Notes: generated from the letters alone by a model not told the origin. A stretch of 64,000 nucleotides of DNA from Pelotomaculum propionicicum (GCF_004369225.1 NZ_QFFZ01000009.1:1-64000); one strand, 5' to 3'. Counted from the stretch's first letter, positions 34,695 to 42,655 are shown. Program-made: numbers and translations.

Positions 34695-35168
34695 ATGCCC
34701 GATTTTGAAAAAAGGATTGTTGTAATCGGGGTCGGCAACTTATTGCTGGCAGATGAAGGCATCGGCGTCCATGCTGTAAATGAACTAAAAAAAGAGAGCT
34801 TCCCCTCCTCTGTGGAAATAATCGACGGCGGCACCGCGGGTATCGACCTGTTATACCTGCTGGAAGACGCCGACAGCGCTATTATTATTGACTGCGTTGA
34901 TGCCGGCACGGAACCGGGCTCCATTCTGCGCATGCCGGTGGATGAGCTGATGCTGCAGAAGCCGGGGCAGGCAGTTTCCCTGCACGATATTAACCTGGCT
35001 GAAGTACTGTCCATGGCCAAATCTCTGGGTGTATTGCCTCAGACTGTAATCTTCGGGGTCCAACCTGTTGAAATAGAATTCGGCACAGAGCTTACCGCAG
35101 CTGTTAAAAATACCCTGCCCCGCCTGGTGCAACTGGTTAAAGAGGAAATCAGCAGCCTTATCATTTAA
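34695..35168 (+). CDS. [NiFe] hydrogenase maturation endopeptidase
   Basis: A 157-residue HyaD/HybD/HycI-family protease that removes the C-terminal tail of the hydrogenase large subunit once nickel is in place. Nickel-sensing residues of the family are visible: Glu in VGNLLLADEGIGVHAV, Asp in IIDCVDAG and His in VSLHDINL. Its likely substrate is the large subunit at 36863, which carries a 15-residue tail after DPCIACAVH. AAGGAAGG precedes the ATG. Confidence 0.92.
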   Translation: MPDFEKRIVVIGVGNLLLADEGIGVHAVNELKKESFPSSVEIIDGGTAGIDLLYLLEDADSAIIIDCVDAGTEPGSILRMPVDELMLQKPGQAVSLHDINLAEVLSMAKSLGVLPQTVIFGVQPVEIEFGTELTAAVKNTLPRLVQLVKEEISSLII

Positions 35169-35242
35169 ACTGGGACGTTTAATAAAATTTCTTTTTGACA
35201 TTTGCAGGATTTTTAACAATCTGGTTGAATAGTATTAAAAAA

Positions 35243-35339
35243 TCTCCGAGCCTGGATGACCTTAGCCTTTCGAGGTATGGACGCCAGGCCGTTAGGGTGC
35301 GGCTGGGAAACTGCCGCGCCTCCCATTGTGGAAAGGGGA
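35243..35339 (+). ncRNA. Moco-type riboswitch 1 of the hydrogenase leader
   Basis: Same plan as the element at 22834. The outer stem is TCTCC (35243-35247) with GGGGA (35335-35339), using one U-G pair. The second stem is CCTGG/CCAGG with an internal CCTTTCGAGG hairpin. Then GTTAGGGT, a perfect GCGGC/GCCGC stem around TGGGAAACT, GCCTCCCATTGTGGAAAGGG. Compared with the other two copies, the stems vary but pairing is kept. The closing strand contains AAAGGGG, 9 nt before an ATG at 35348. Confidence 0.75.
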
Positions 35340-35347
35340 AGTATAAA

Positions 35348-35482
35348 ATGTACAGATCTTTAATAATCGTGTTGGGCAAAACCGCGCGAAAGCCGGTGAC
35401 GCAAAGCCATGGGTCTAAAGGCCTTTATTGGGGCCATGACTGCCAGGCCGCAAGGACTTATGGACTTTACTGGGGTGGGTAA
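35348..35482 (+). CDS. Possible 44-codon leader ORF reading through the GEMM aptamer
   Basis: An ATG 9 nt after the AAAGGGG of the first Moco-type element opens 44 codons (MYRSLIIVLGKTARKPVTQS then HGSKGLYWGHDC...GLYWGG) ending with TAA at 35482. The frame covers the whole GEMM-I aptamer and stops just before the terminator hairpin. The amino acid sequence has no recognisable family, as expected if the RNA is the constrained element. It may be chance, or a regulatory leader peptide whose translation disrupts the aptamer. Confidence 0.3.
   Translation: MYRSLIIVLGKTARKPVTQSHGSKGLYWGHDCQAARTYGLYWGG
35366..35470 (+). ncRNA. GEMM-I (cyclic dinucleotide) riboswitch
   Basis: The conserved blocks appear in order: GGGCAAAACC, an ACCG-CGGT stem with a GAAA tetraloop, GTGACGCAAAGCC, GGGTCTAAAGG and the 3' block ATGACTGCCAGGCCGC. 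This matches the class I c-di-GMP riboswitch, from memory. The base in the GGGC segment that separates c-di-GMP from cyclic AMP-GMP binders looks like G, which favours c-di-GMP, but this needs a proper alignment. Downstream, CTTTAC (35465-35470) can pair with GTAAAG (35489-35494), competing with the terminator that follows. Confidence 0.85.
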
Positions 35483-35490
35483 TGTCAGGT

Positions 35491-35526
35491 AAAGCTTTGT
35501 CCTTTTTTATAAAGCGGCAAAGCTTT
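35491..35526 (+). terminator. Switchable terminator after the GEMM aptamer
   Basis: A perfect 9-bp stem, AAAGCTTTG (35491-35499) with CAAAGCTTT (35518-35526), followed by TGTCGTGT. The stem's 5' arm overlaps the GTAAAG that could pair with the 3' flank of the GEMM aptamer, giving two exclusive folds. The U tract is short. Confidence 0.6.
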
Positions 35527-35536
35527 TGTCGTGTCA

Positions 35537-35631
35537 CTCTCCGATCCTTTAAAACCTAAAGCAGCAGCCATGGTTACAGGACGTTAGGGTTCTCGAGGAA
35601 ACTGGAGCGCCTTCCATTGTGAAAAGGAGAG
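35537..35631 (+). ncRNA. Moco-type riboswitch 2 of the hydrogenase leader
   Basis: Third copy of the motif. The outer stem CTCTCC (35537-35542) pairs perfectly with GGAGAG (35626-35631), a covariation relative to ATCTCC/GGAGAT at 22834. The CCT...AGG stem, GACGTTAGGGT, a CTC-GAG type stem around GGAAAC, GCCTTCCATTGTGAAAAGGA complete it. It begins 11 nt after the GEMM terminator stem. No start codon is well placed behind it; a weak hairpin at 35685-35706 may be its expression platform. Confidence 0.7.
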
Positions 35632-35684
35632 TTGGGTTTGGCTAAATGATGCTGGACTAGCTTTGCTTTTTGCAATGCATTCCG

Positions 35685-35706
35685 GCATTATTTATTTTTA
35701 TAATGC
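35685..35706 (+). terminator. Weak hairpin before the hydrogenase genes
   Basis: GCATTAT and ATAATGC pair around TTATTTTT and are followed by AATTTTCC. It is AT-rich and would be a weak terminator; it may act in the expression platform of the preceding riboswitch. The hydrogenase start is about 140 nt downstream. Confidence 0.35.
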
Positions 35707-35844
35707 AATTTTCCATTGTTATGAAGGCCGGGAGATTGCAAGTATCCTAAAGTAAAGGGGGTACGCTTAGAGGCATTATATGACTCTCGTTAGCAGCGCG
35801 AAATTGAGTTGAGTAAATAAATAGCAATTAGGAGGGATGAGGAC

Positions 35845-36843
35845 TTGGGTTTATCAAGGCGTGAGTTTATAAAGCTTTGCATGACTTCAGCAGCCGGAGC
35901 AAGCCTGATTTCAGTGCTGGGCCCCGAAATAAACGAGACTCTGGCCATGGCCGCCGAGGGTAAGCCGCCGGTAATCTGGCTGCAGGGCGCAAGCTGCACC
36001 GGGTGCTCCATATCGCTGCTGAACAGTGTTGACCCGGTCATCGAGAAAGTGATTCTTGATGTGATCAGCCTGAAATACCACCCCAATATTTCAGCCGGCT
36101 CGGGGCATCATGTCGGAGAGATATTTGAAGAAGCAATCAAAAATTATAAAGATCAATTTATACTTGTTGTGGAAGGCGCCATTCCGCTTAAAGCTGAAGG
36201 CAGGTACTGCACCATCACCGAAATGGGCGGCAAGGAGATTACCATTCTTCAGGCCGTGCAGGCGCTGGGCAAAGCTTCCATGGCAGTTATCGCGGCGGGC
36301 CAGTGCGCGTCATACGGCGGGATTCCAGGGGGAGCGCCGAACCCGACCGGTATTGTGGGGGTTAATAAAGTTGTTGACCCGAAAAAGGTCATTAATTTAT
36401 CAATGTGTCCGATGCACCCTGACCACTTCCTGGGCACTGTAGTTTATGTTCTGAAATACGGTAAAATACCCGAGCTGGACAGGCATAACCGGCCCAAGAT
36501 GTTTTATCCGAAACCGATCCACGAGTCCTGCGAGCGCCGCCCGGCGTTTGACGCCGGTAAGTTCGCCACCTTTATTGGCGATGAGGGGTGCCTTTCCCTG
36601 TTGGGCTGCAAAGGTTTTATCGCTATGTCGGACTGCCCGGTGCGCGGCTGGAACAACAACGTGAACTGGTGCGTAAAAGCGGGAGCGCCCTGCATGGCCT
36701 GTTCCGAGCCGACTTTCCCGGACGGGGCCTCACCGATATACGGCTCCTACCCGCTGACCAACAAGCAGGCGCCAGCCTCCGCTCAGTTTGAACCACAGAA
36801 AACAGAGATATTGGAAAAGAGAAGAGATAGTAGAAAACTTTAG
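35845..36843 (+). CDS. [NiFe] hydrogenase small subunit, Tat-exported
   Basis: A 332-residue electron-transfer subunit of a group 1-type uptake or respiratory hydrogenase. The twin-arginine signal is LSRREFIKLCMTSAAG. Cluster ligands are seen in QGASCTGCSISLLNS, AAGQCASYGGIPGGAPNPTG, NLSMCPMHPDHFLG, HESCERRPAFDAG, GDEGCLSLLGCKG and CVKAGAPCMACSEPTFP. No C-terminal membrane anchor is present. TTG 35845 is used, after GGAGGGATGAG; the only nearby ATG is out of frame. It exports the large subunit with it through Tat. The long leader before it holds three riboswitch-like RNAs. Confidence 0.94.
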   Translation: MGLSRREFIKLCMTSAAGASLISVLGPEINETLAMAAEGKPPVIWLQGASCTGCSISLLNSVDPVIEKVILDVISLKYHPNISAGSGHHVGEIFEEAIKNYKDQFILVVEGAIPLKAEGRYCTITEMGGKEITILQAVQALGKASMAVIAAGQCASYGGIPGGAPNPTGIVGVNKVVDPKKVINLSMCPMHPDHFLGTVVYVLKYGKIPELDRHNRPKMFYPKPIHESCERRPAFDAGKFATFIGDEGCLSLLGCKGFIAMSDCPVRGWNNNVNWCVKAGAPCMACSEPTFPDGASPIYGSYPLTNKQAPASAQFEPQKTEILEKRRDSRKL

Positions 36844-36862
36844 TGTGAGGTGAAAATTTACT

Positions 36863-38308
36863 GTGGCCCAAAAAATTGTTGTTGACCCGGTAACCCGGAT
36901 AGAAGGGCACCTGAAAATAGAGGTGGAAGTGGACAACAATAAGGTAGTCGAGGCTAAATCCAGCGGGACCTTATTCCGGGGGATCGAGTTAATCTTAAAA
37001 GGTCGTGACCCCCGTGACGCCTGCCACATCGTACAGCGGATCTGCGGCGTCTGTCCGATAGCCCACGGTACCGCCTCCATGTTGTGCCTGGACGACGCTT
37101 TTAATGTCAAGCCGCCCACCAACGGCAGGATTGTGCGCAACCTGATTCAGGGCGCAAATTACTTGCAGTCGCACATTCTGCATTTTTACCACCTGGCGGC
37201 GCTGGACTATGTTAAAGGACCTGAAACGGCACCGTTCATTCCACGCTACGAAGGTGACTACCGCCTGCCGAAAGATGTAAACGACAAGGCCGTGGAACAC
37301 TACATCCAGGCCCTGACCGTACGCAAAAAAGCCCATGAAATGGGTGCGATTTTCGGGGCAAAAATGCCGCACGTGACATCCTTTACCGCCGGCGGTGTGA
37401 CCGAACATGTAACACCTGAAAAAATTACACAGTATAAAAACTACCTGCAGGAAATAACAGCGTTTATTGACAATGTGTACATTCCGGACGCGCTGGCCGT
37501 AACTAAAGCTTATGACGATTGGTTTACTATCGGCACCGGCTGTAAAAACATGCTGGCCTATGGCGCTTTCAAGCTTACTGACGGGGACGACCCTGACGGA
37601 CAGAACCAGTTTTTCAAACGGGGTATTTACAGTAAGGGACAATATGGCAGCTTCGATAAAAAGAAAATCACCGAAGAAGTAAAATATTCCTGGTACGATG
37701 ACAAGTCAACCGGCAAGTACCCCGGTGAAGGCGCTACTGTTCCCAACCCATACAAAAAAGAAGGTTATTCATGGCTAAAAGCTCCGCGCTATGACGGCCT
37801 GCCTTTTGAGGTCGGACCTCTGGCCCGCCTGTGGGTAAACAAGGAATCAAATGTGCTGGGCCTGGGAGAAAAAGCTTTCTCCGTGCACGGCAGGCATTTC
37901 GCCAGAGCCCTGGAAACCAGTCAGATTGCGCACGCCATGGTGGAATGGCTGAACCAACTGGTGCCGGGCCAGCCCACTTACGCCCCCTTTGACATTCCCA
38001 AGGAAGGCGCGGGGGTAGGGCTGCACGAGGCTCCACGGGGCGCGCTTGGCCACTGGATCGTAGTTAAGGATTACAAAATAGACAACTACCAGGCCGTGGT
38101 GCCCACCACCTGGAACGGCGGTCCGCGGGACGCCAAGAAACAGCTTGGTCCTATTGAGCAGGCACTGGTGGGAGCGCCGGTTAAAGATCCCGAAAATCCA
38201 ATTGAACTGGTGCGTATAGTCCGGGCCTTCGACCCCTGCATCGCCTGCGCGGTTCATGTTCTTGAGATAAAGGGTGTTGCGAAGGAGCCCAAGAAATTTA
38301 TTATCTAA
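36863..38308 (+). CDS. [NiFe] hydrogenase large subunit
   Basis: The 481-residue catalytic subunit that splits or makes H2. The NiFe ligands are in RICGVCPIAH (N-terminal pair) and DPCIACAVH (C-terminal pair). After that His lies a 15-residue tail (VLEIKGVAKEPKKFII), the expected target of the maturation protease at 34695. The start GTG at 36863 follows GTGAGGTG. It has no signal peptide and is exported with the small subunit. It is 19 nt after the small subunit gene. Confidence 0.95.
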   Translation: MAQKIVVDPVTRIEGHLKIEVEVDNNKVVEAKSSGTLFRGIELILKGRDPRDACHIVQRICGVCPIAHGTASMLCLDDAFNVKPPTNGRIVRNLIQGANYLQSHILHFYHLAALDYVKGPETAPFIPRYEGDYRLPKDVNDKAVEHYIQALTVRKKAHEMGAIFGAKMPHVTSFTAGGVTEHVTPEKITQYKNYLQEITAFIDNVYIPDALAVTKAYDDWFTIGTGCKNMLAYGAFKLTDGDDPDGQNQFFKRGIYSKGQYGSFDKKKITEEVKYSWYDDKSTGKYPGEGATVPNPYKKEGYSWLKAPRYDGLPFEVGPLARLWVNKESNVLGLGEKAFSVHGRHFARALETSQIAHAMVEWLNQLVPGQPTYAPFDIPKEGAGVGLHEAPRGALGHWIVVKDYKIDNYQAVVPTTWNGGPRDAKKQLGPIEQALVGAPVKDPENPIELVRIVRAFDPCIACAVHVLEIKGVAKEPKKFII

Positions 38309-38366
38309 CTACCTTATATGATTTTGACAGACAACCTTTATTGGAGCGGAAATAGGAGGTGTAATA

Positions 38367-39182
38367 ATGTCAAACGGTGTTTTGGTGGACGTTACCAAAT
38401 GCATCGGCTGCCGGAGCTGTGTTACAGCCTGCAAATCGTGGAACGACTTGCCCGACAGGGTTGCCCAAAATACTGAGAATTGGGATGTCCCCCTGCAGAT
38501 GGATTCGGACACCTGGACTCAGGTCAACTATAATCTGGTCGGGCAGGGCACCCAGCGCAAGTGGCGTTTTGTCAAAAGGCAGTGCATGCACTGTGAGGAG
38601 CCAGCCTGTGAGTCGGCCTGCTTTACGCACTCTTTCGTCAAAACAAAAGAAGGAGCGGTTATCTATAAGCCCACCGATTTAAACCAGGACTACTGTGTTG
38701 GCTGCAGGTACTGCATGATTGCCTGCCCCTTTGACATACCCAAGTTTCAGTACGAAGAGAGATTCCCGTACGTGCAAAAGTGCCGTTTTTGCTACGACCG
38801 GATGACTGACGGCAACAAGCGGCCAGCCTGCGTGTCCGCCTGCCCTACCGGCGCCTTGAAGTACGGTGAAAAGGAAGCTTTACTCGCAGAGGGCTGGAAG
38901 AGAATTAACGGAAATGCACAGTATGTCAAGCACGTGTATGGTGAAAAGGAATACGGCGGCACTTCCTGGATGTACATTTCGGACGTGCCTTTTGACCAGC
39001 TTGGCTTCAAGGTCAACGTAACCGAAAGGTCCATCCCCTCTTATACCTGGCAGGTGCTGAAATGGACACCTTATATCTTTGTAGGCTGGGGCGCCCTTCT
39101 GACTGCCATGAGGCTTTATACCAAGGGTAAGTCCGTTGCGCACGACGAGCACGAAATGTACGGCCCTGTAGATCCAAAATAA
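38367..39182 (+). CDS. Hydrogenase Fe-S subunit (HybA-like)
   Basis: A 271-residue four-cluster ferredoxin subunit: CIGCRSCVTAC, CMHCEEPACESAC, CVGCRYCMIACP, CRFCYDRM and CVSACP, with a C-terminal hydrophobic stretch (LKWTPYIFVGWGALL). It should pass electrons between the small subunit and the NrfD-type protein. It is a close paralogue of the formate dehydrogenase subunit at 26102-26932; even the upstream AGGAGGTGTAA-TAATG region is alike, pointing to duplication of the module. Confidence 0.9.
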   Translation: MSNGVLVDVTKCIGCRSCVTACKSWNDLPDRVAQNTENWDVPLQMDSDTWTQVNYNLVGQGTQRKWRFVKRQCMHCEEPACESACFTHSFVKTKEGAVIYKPTDLNQDYCVGCRYCMIACPFDIPKFQYEERFPYVQKCRFCYDRMTDGNKRPACVSACPTGALKYGEKEALLAEGWKRINGNAQYVKHVYGEKEYGGTSWMYISDVPFDQLGFKVNVTERSIPSYTWQVLKWTPYIFVGWGALLTAMRLYTKGKSVAHDEHEMYGPVDPK

Positions 39183-39213
39183 GTTAAACCTTTTAAATTG
39201 GGGGTGAGATTTA

Positions 39214-40386
39214 ATGTCCAAGCCAAGGAACTGGAGTTTTAGAATAACCTGGTTCAGACTTTTACTTATATGTTTTGTAATCGGCGCGGTTATAGCCGCC
39301 CTGTACCGCTTTTACTTCGGCCTGGGCTCAGTTACCCACCTGAGCGACCGGTGGCCCTGGGGTTTGTGGATCGGCTTTGACCTGCTCTGCGGCATCGCCC
39401 TGGCAGGCGGCGGTTTCAGCACCGCCCTGATCGTGCACGTGCTGCACAAAGACAAATACCTGCCCATCGCCCGGGCCGCACTACTAACCTCAATGATCGG
39501 CTATATCATCTCCCTGATCAGTCTTTTCCTGGATATCGGCCGGTGGTATAACTTCTGGCGGCCTTTCTTCTACTGGGGCTTCCACTCGGTATTGTTCGAA
39601 GTGTTCTGGTGCATATCGCTGTACACCACAGTCCAGGTCCTGGAGTTCGGGGATATCTTCTTTGAAAAAGTGAACTGCCCGTCGCTGAAAAAGATTCTGG
39701 GCGCCCTGATGACCCCGCTGCTCATTCTGGGCATAGTGCTGCCATCCCTGCACCAATCGTCTCTCGGCTCACTGTATATTGTGGCGGTAGATAAACTGAA
39801 CCCCCTGTGGTGGTCCATGCTTATCCCCTTCTTCTTTGTCTGGTCAGCCTTTTTCCTGGGGCCGGCCATGGTCACCATCGAAGGGACTCTGGCGGCCAGG
39901 GCTTACCGCCGCGAAGCGGAGCTGCCTGTCTTCCAGAGTTTGACCAAAGTGACCTTGTGGATGATGATTATCTACTTTATTGTTAAAATAATTGATCTGA
40001 ATTACCGGGGTGTTATGTCGCAGGCATTTAACGGCTCATACGAGAGCAATATGTTCCTGATCGAAATGATCGTGTTTGTGCTGCTGCCTATTTTCCTGTA
40101 CGCCATTCCCGCCATCCGCACCAAGCTGTGGGGGGTGGTGACCGCCTCGGTATTAGTTGTGGCCGGCGTAGTGTTCAACCGTATGAACGTGGTTTTCACA
40201 GGTATGGCCAAGAGCGTGGGAGGAAGCTATTTTCCGTCTTTCTGGGAATTCCTGATCACCATCGGCATGTGGAGTTTCTTAATCCTGTTCTACTGCTTCG
40301 TGGTTGAAAACTTCCCCATCCTGCCCAAAGAGGAGTACCTGTCGCACGAAAGCAGCATCCCCTCAAAACCGGGTGTGCATGCTTAA
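39214..40386 (+). CDS. Hydrogenase NrfD/HybB-type membrane subunit
   Basis: A 390-residue polytopic quinone-reactive subunit, very similar to 26962-28131 throughout the membrane region (for example WPWGLWIGFDLLCGIALAGG and LDIGRWYNFWRPFFYWGFH). The tail differs (HESSIPSKPGVHA in place of the His-rich end). It probably links hydrogen turnover to menaquinone. It is the last gene of the hydrogenase operon, followed by a strong terminator. Confidence 0.9.
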   Translation: MSKPRNWSFRITWFRLLLICFVIGAVIAALYRFYFGLGSVTHLSDRWPWGLWIGFDLLCGIALAGGGFSTALIVHVLHKDKYLPIARAALLTSMIGYIISLISLFLDIGRWYNFWRPFFYWGFHSVLFEVFWCISLYTTVQVLEFGDIFFEKVNCPSLKKILGALMTPLLILGIVLPSLHQSSLGSLYIVAVDKLNPLWWSMLIPFFFVWSAFFLGPAMVTIEGTLAARAYRREAELPVFQSLTKVTLWMMIIYFIVKIIDLNYRGVMSQAFNGSYESNMFLIEMIVFVLLPIFLYAIPAIRTKLWGVVTASVLVVAGVVFNRMNVVFTGMAKSVGGSYFPSFWEFLITIGMWSFLILFYCFVVENFPILPKEEYLSHESSIPSKPGVHA

Positions 40387-40396
40387 TACCTGGGAA

Positions 40397-40416
40397 GGGG
40401 GAGCATATGCTCCCCC
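40397..40416. terminator. Terminator of the hydrogenase operon
   Basis: A perfect 20-nt palindrome, GGGGGAGCAT/ATGCTCCCCC, followed by TTTCG, 11 nt after the NrfD gene. It may serve both strands. Confidence 0.8.
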
Positions 40417-40489
40417 TTTCGTATTAATATTAAAACTTGCCTGGTTATTTCCGGCCAGTTGAAATGCAATCAATCTGTTTTATCAAGGT

Positions 40490-40726
40490 TTAATGCGGAA
40501 GCTTGCCCTGGGCTATATTGGCAGCCTGTTTGACATCTTCTTTTACTTCCTTTACTTCCTTTGCTATATCGTCAAATTCCTGAAAACTGTTATATGAGGC
40601 CCTGCGAAATTCATTCATCGTCCTGCCCAGAGTCCTCCCTATTTCAGGCAGCTTGCTGGGCCCGAAAATAACCAGGGCTATAATCAAAATCAGGACCAAC
40701 TCAGACATTCCCAGATTGGGAAACAT
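40490..40726 (-). CDS. tatA: TatA/TatB-like twin-arginine translocase subunit
   Basis: A 78-residue protein with one membrane helix (SELVLILIIALVIFGPSKL) and the amphipathic helix PEIGRTLGRTMNEFRRAS. The long charged tail (KEVKEVKEDVKQAAN) is helical. It is convergent with the hydrogenase operon. Together with tatA and tatC at 21 kb it brackets the two exported enzymes; it may be a second TatA tuned to one substrate or a TatB-like partner. Confidence 0.88.
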   Translation of the reverse strand: MFPNLGMSELVLILIIALVIFGPSKLPEIGRTLGRTMNEFRRASYNSFQEFDDIAKEVKEVKEDVKQAANIAQGKLPH

Positions 40727-40816
40727 ATAAATCCCCCCGCCTAAGGATTTTGCCCACGATTAATATATACTTCGGTGTCATTTGAAAATATCCTGCTTTA
40801 CGGCCGGGTATAATTT

Positions 40817-41668
40817 TCAGGATTCCGCCGGCTCTTCAAGTGTAAAACGGCCCAGTATACCGCCCCGGAACTCCTTGAGCACGGTTTTGGCGGCTTTTAA
40901 TGAATCCACTACACCGCCCGCCTGATAATAACCTCGTTGCGCGCCTATTGCTTCCAGCAGCTGCTGTGGGTCTTCCGGCAACTCATCTATTTTGTAGCGT
41001 TCCCTGATTGATTCAGGATGATGGCCGGCCAGCCAGTCCAGCAGTTCCCCGACCACGGCGTTCAAGTCAAATATTTCCTCTTTAATAGCGCCGGTAACAG
41101 CCAAACGGAAGGAAACCAGCTCGTCCCCCAGCTTTGGCCAGAGTATACCGGGGGTGTCCATCAACTCCAGGTCACCGGCGACCTTGAGCCACTGGCGGCC
41201 CCGGGTGACTCCCGGTACATTTTCAGTCCTTGCCGCCCGGCGGCCTGCCAGTTTATTTATGAAAAGTGATTTACCCACATTCGGGATGCCCAGGATCATG
41301 CAGCGGGCAGGCCGTGGCCTTCTCCCTGACGCCGCCAGTTTGGCCTTTTTAGGCTCAAACAACTCCTGAATATAGCCGGGCACTTCCCGCACCCCCCTGC
41401 CGCCATGGGAATCCACAGCCACAGCCGGGCTGCCGGTTTTTTTAAAATAATCCACCCAGCGCCTGGTTAAGGCCGGTTCGGCCAGGTCAGCCTTGTTTAG
41501 TACAATAAGCCGGGGTTTTCCCCCGGCTATTTGGTTGATGTCAGGATTGCGGCTGCTGGCCGGTATTCTGGCATCTATAATCTCAATTACAACATCAATC
41601 AGCTTTAAATCCTCTTTAACCTGCCTTCTGGCTTTGGCCATATGGCCGGGAAACCACTGTATATCCAT
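40817..41668 (-). CDS. rbgA: Ribosome biogenesis GTPase RbgA (YlqF)
   Basis: A 283-residue circularly permuted GTPase needed for late 50S assembly. G motifs come in permuted order: NKADL (G4, about residue 57), PNVGKS (G1, about 129), DTPG (G3, about 173). The N-terminus IQWFPGHMAKARRQ is the family signature. It is the last gene of the ylxM-ffh-...-lepB-rbgA run, 26 nt after lepB. Confidence 0.93.
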   Translation of the reverse strand: MDIQWFPGHMAKARRQVKEDLKLIDVVIEIIDARIPASSRNPDINQIAGGKPRLIVLNKADLAEPALTRRWVDYFKKTGSPAVAVDSHGGRGVREVPGYIQELFEPKKAKLAASGRRPRPARCMILGIPNVGKSLFINKLAGRRAARTENVPGVTRGRQWLKVAGDLELMDTPGILWPKLGDELVSFRLAVTGAIKEEIFDLNAVVGELLDWLAGHHPESIRERYKIDELPEDPQQLLEAIGAQRGYYQAGGVVDSLKAAKTVLKEFRGGILGRFTLEEPAES

Positions 41669-41694
41669 ACCTGATCCCCATCTGCGGTTTTAGT

Positions 41695-42237
41695 TTAGCG
41701 CGCGACGCCTATTCTCGACGGCGGCCAATAGATAAAAATCTCCTTGCCCACAATCAGGTTCCTGGGCACAAACCCCCATTCCCTGCTGTCACTGCTGTTG
41801 TTGCGGTTGTCCCCCATCATGAAATAGTTTCCGGCAGGCACTTCCACAGGACCGAAATCAGAAAAACGCAGGCCCCGCGGCAGGTAATCTTCCGCTACCT
41901 GCTGGCCGTTGATATAAAGCTGGCTGTTCCGTATGGCTACAGTCTCCCCGCCTGTCGCTATGAGCCTTTTGACAAAATAGCGCTTTGTATCCCTGGGATA
42001 CTTGAAAACTACAATATCCCCCCGTTTAGGTTCTGAAAAACGGTAGGTAATTTTGCTCGCAAAAATATAGTCCTGGATCTGCAGGGTAGGCTCCATGGAA
42101 GCAGAAGGAATACGGAAGTTTTGCACCACAAAAGTATGGATGAGCAGGGCCAGTACCACCGCAACGACCAGCGACTGGATAATTTCCACAGCCAGACTTC
42201 TTTTCCCGGCTTCGCTTTTGTGATCCTTTTGGTCCAT
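41695..42237 (-). CDS. lepB: Signal peptidase I
   Basis: A 180-residue membrane protease that removes signal peptides. It has one N-terminal helix (IIQSLVVAVVLALLIHTFVV), the catalytic Ser in RIPSASMEPTL, Lys in KRYFVKRLIA, and GDNRNNSSDSREWG. AAGGGGG precedes the start. It sits between rplS and rbgA, as in many Firmicutes. Confidence 0.94.
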   Translation of the reverse strand: MDQKDHKSEAGKRSLAVEIIQSLVVAVVLALLIHTFVVQNFRIPSASMEPTLQIQDYIFASKITYRFSEPKRGDIVVFKYPRDTKRYFVKRLIATGGETVAIRNSQLYINGQQVAEDYLPRGLRFSDFGPVEVPAGNYFMMGDNRNNSSDSREWGFVPRNLIVGKEIFIYWPPSRIGVAR

Positions 42238-42313
42238 TCTTTAACCCCCTTAAGCCGCAAGGCTCAGCCTTATAAAGCGAAAGGGGACTGTACAAAGCCC
42301 AGTCCCTCGTTCT

Positions 42314-42655
42314 TTAACGCTTATCCTGAATACGGGCGGCTTTGCCGCGCAGCCCGCGCAGGTAGTAAAGCCTTGCCCGGCGCACCCGGCCTCTTCTGAG
42401 GACTTCAATACGTTCAATTTTGGGTGTATGCATGGGGAATGTTCTTTCTACACCCACACCATAGGATACCCTTCGCACAGTAAAAGTTTCACTCAGGCCG
42501 CCTCCCCGGCGCCTTATTACCACGCCTTCGAAGATCTGAATTCTTTCCCGGCCGCCTTCAACCACCTTAACGTGCACCCTTACAGTATCGCCAGGTGCAA
42601 ATTTAACTATGTCTTTTTTGACTTGCTCCTGTTCAATTGAATGAATGAGGTTCAT
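42314..42655 (-). CDS. rplS: 50S ribosomal protein L19
   Basis: A 113-residue L19 with [32 protein letters not shown] and the basic C-terminus. It sits at the subunit interface of the ribosome. GGGAGGGAT precedes the ATG. It is in the usual trmD-rplS order. Confidence 0.96.
   Translation of the reverse strand: MNLIHSIEQEQVKKDIVKFAPGDTVRVHVKVVEGGRERIQIFEGVVIRRRGGGLSETFTVRRVSYGVGVERTFPMHTPKIERIEVLRRGRVRRARLYYLRGLRGKAARIQDKR

Noticed and set aside
35195-35482. A 95-codon protein upstream of the hydrogenase
   Set aside because: Its first 50 codons cover the first Moco-type RNA and lack a ribosome-binding site. Only the shorter frame from 35348 has one, and even that is more likely regulatory than a functional protein.
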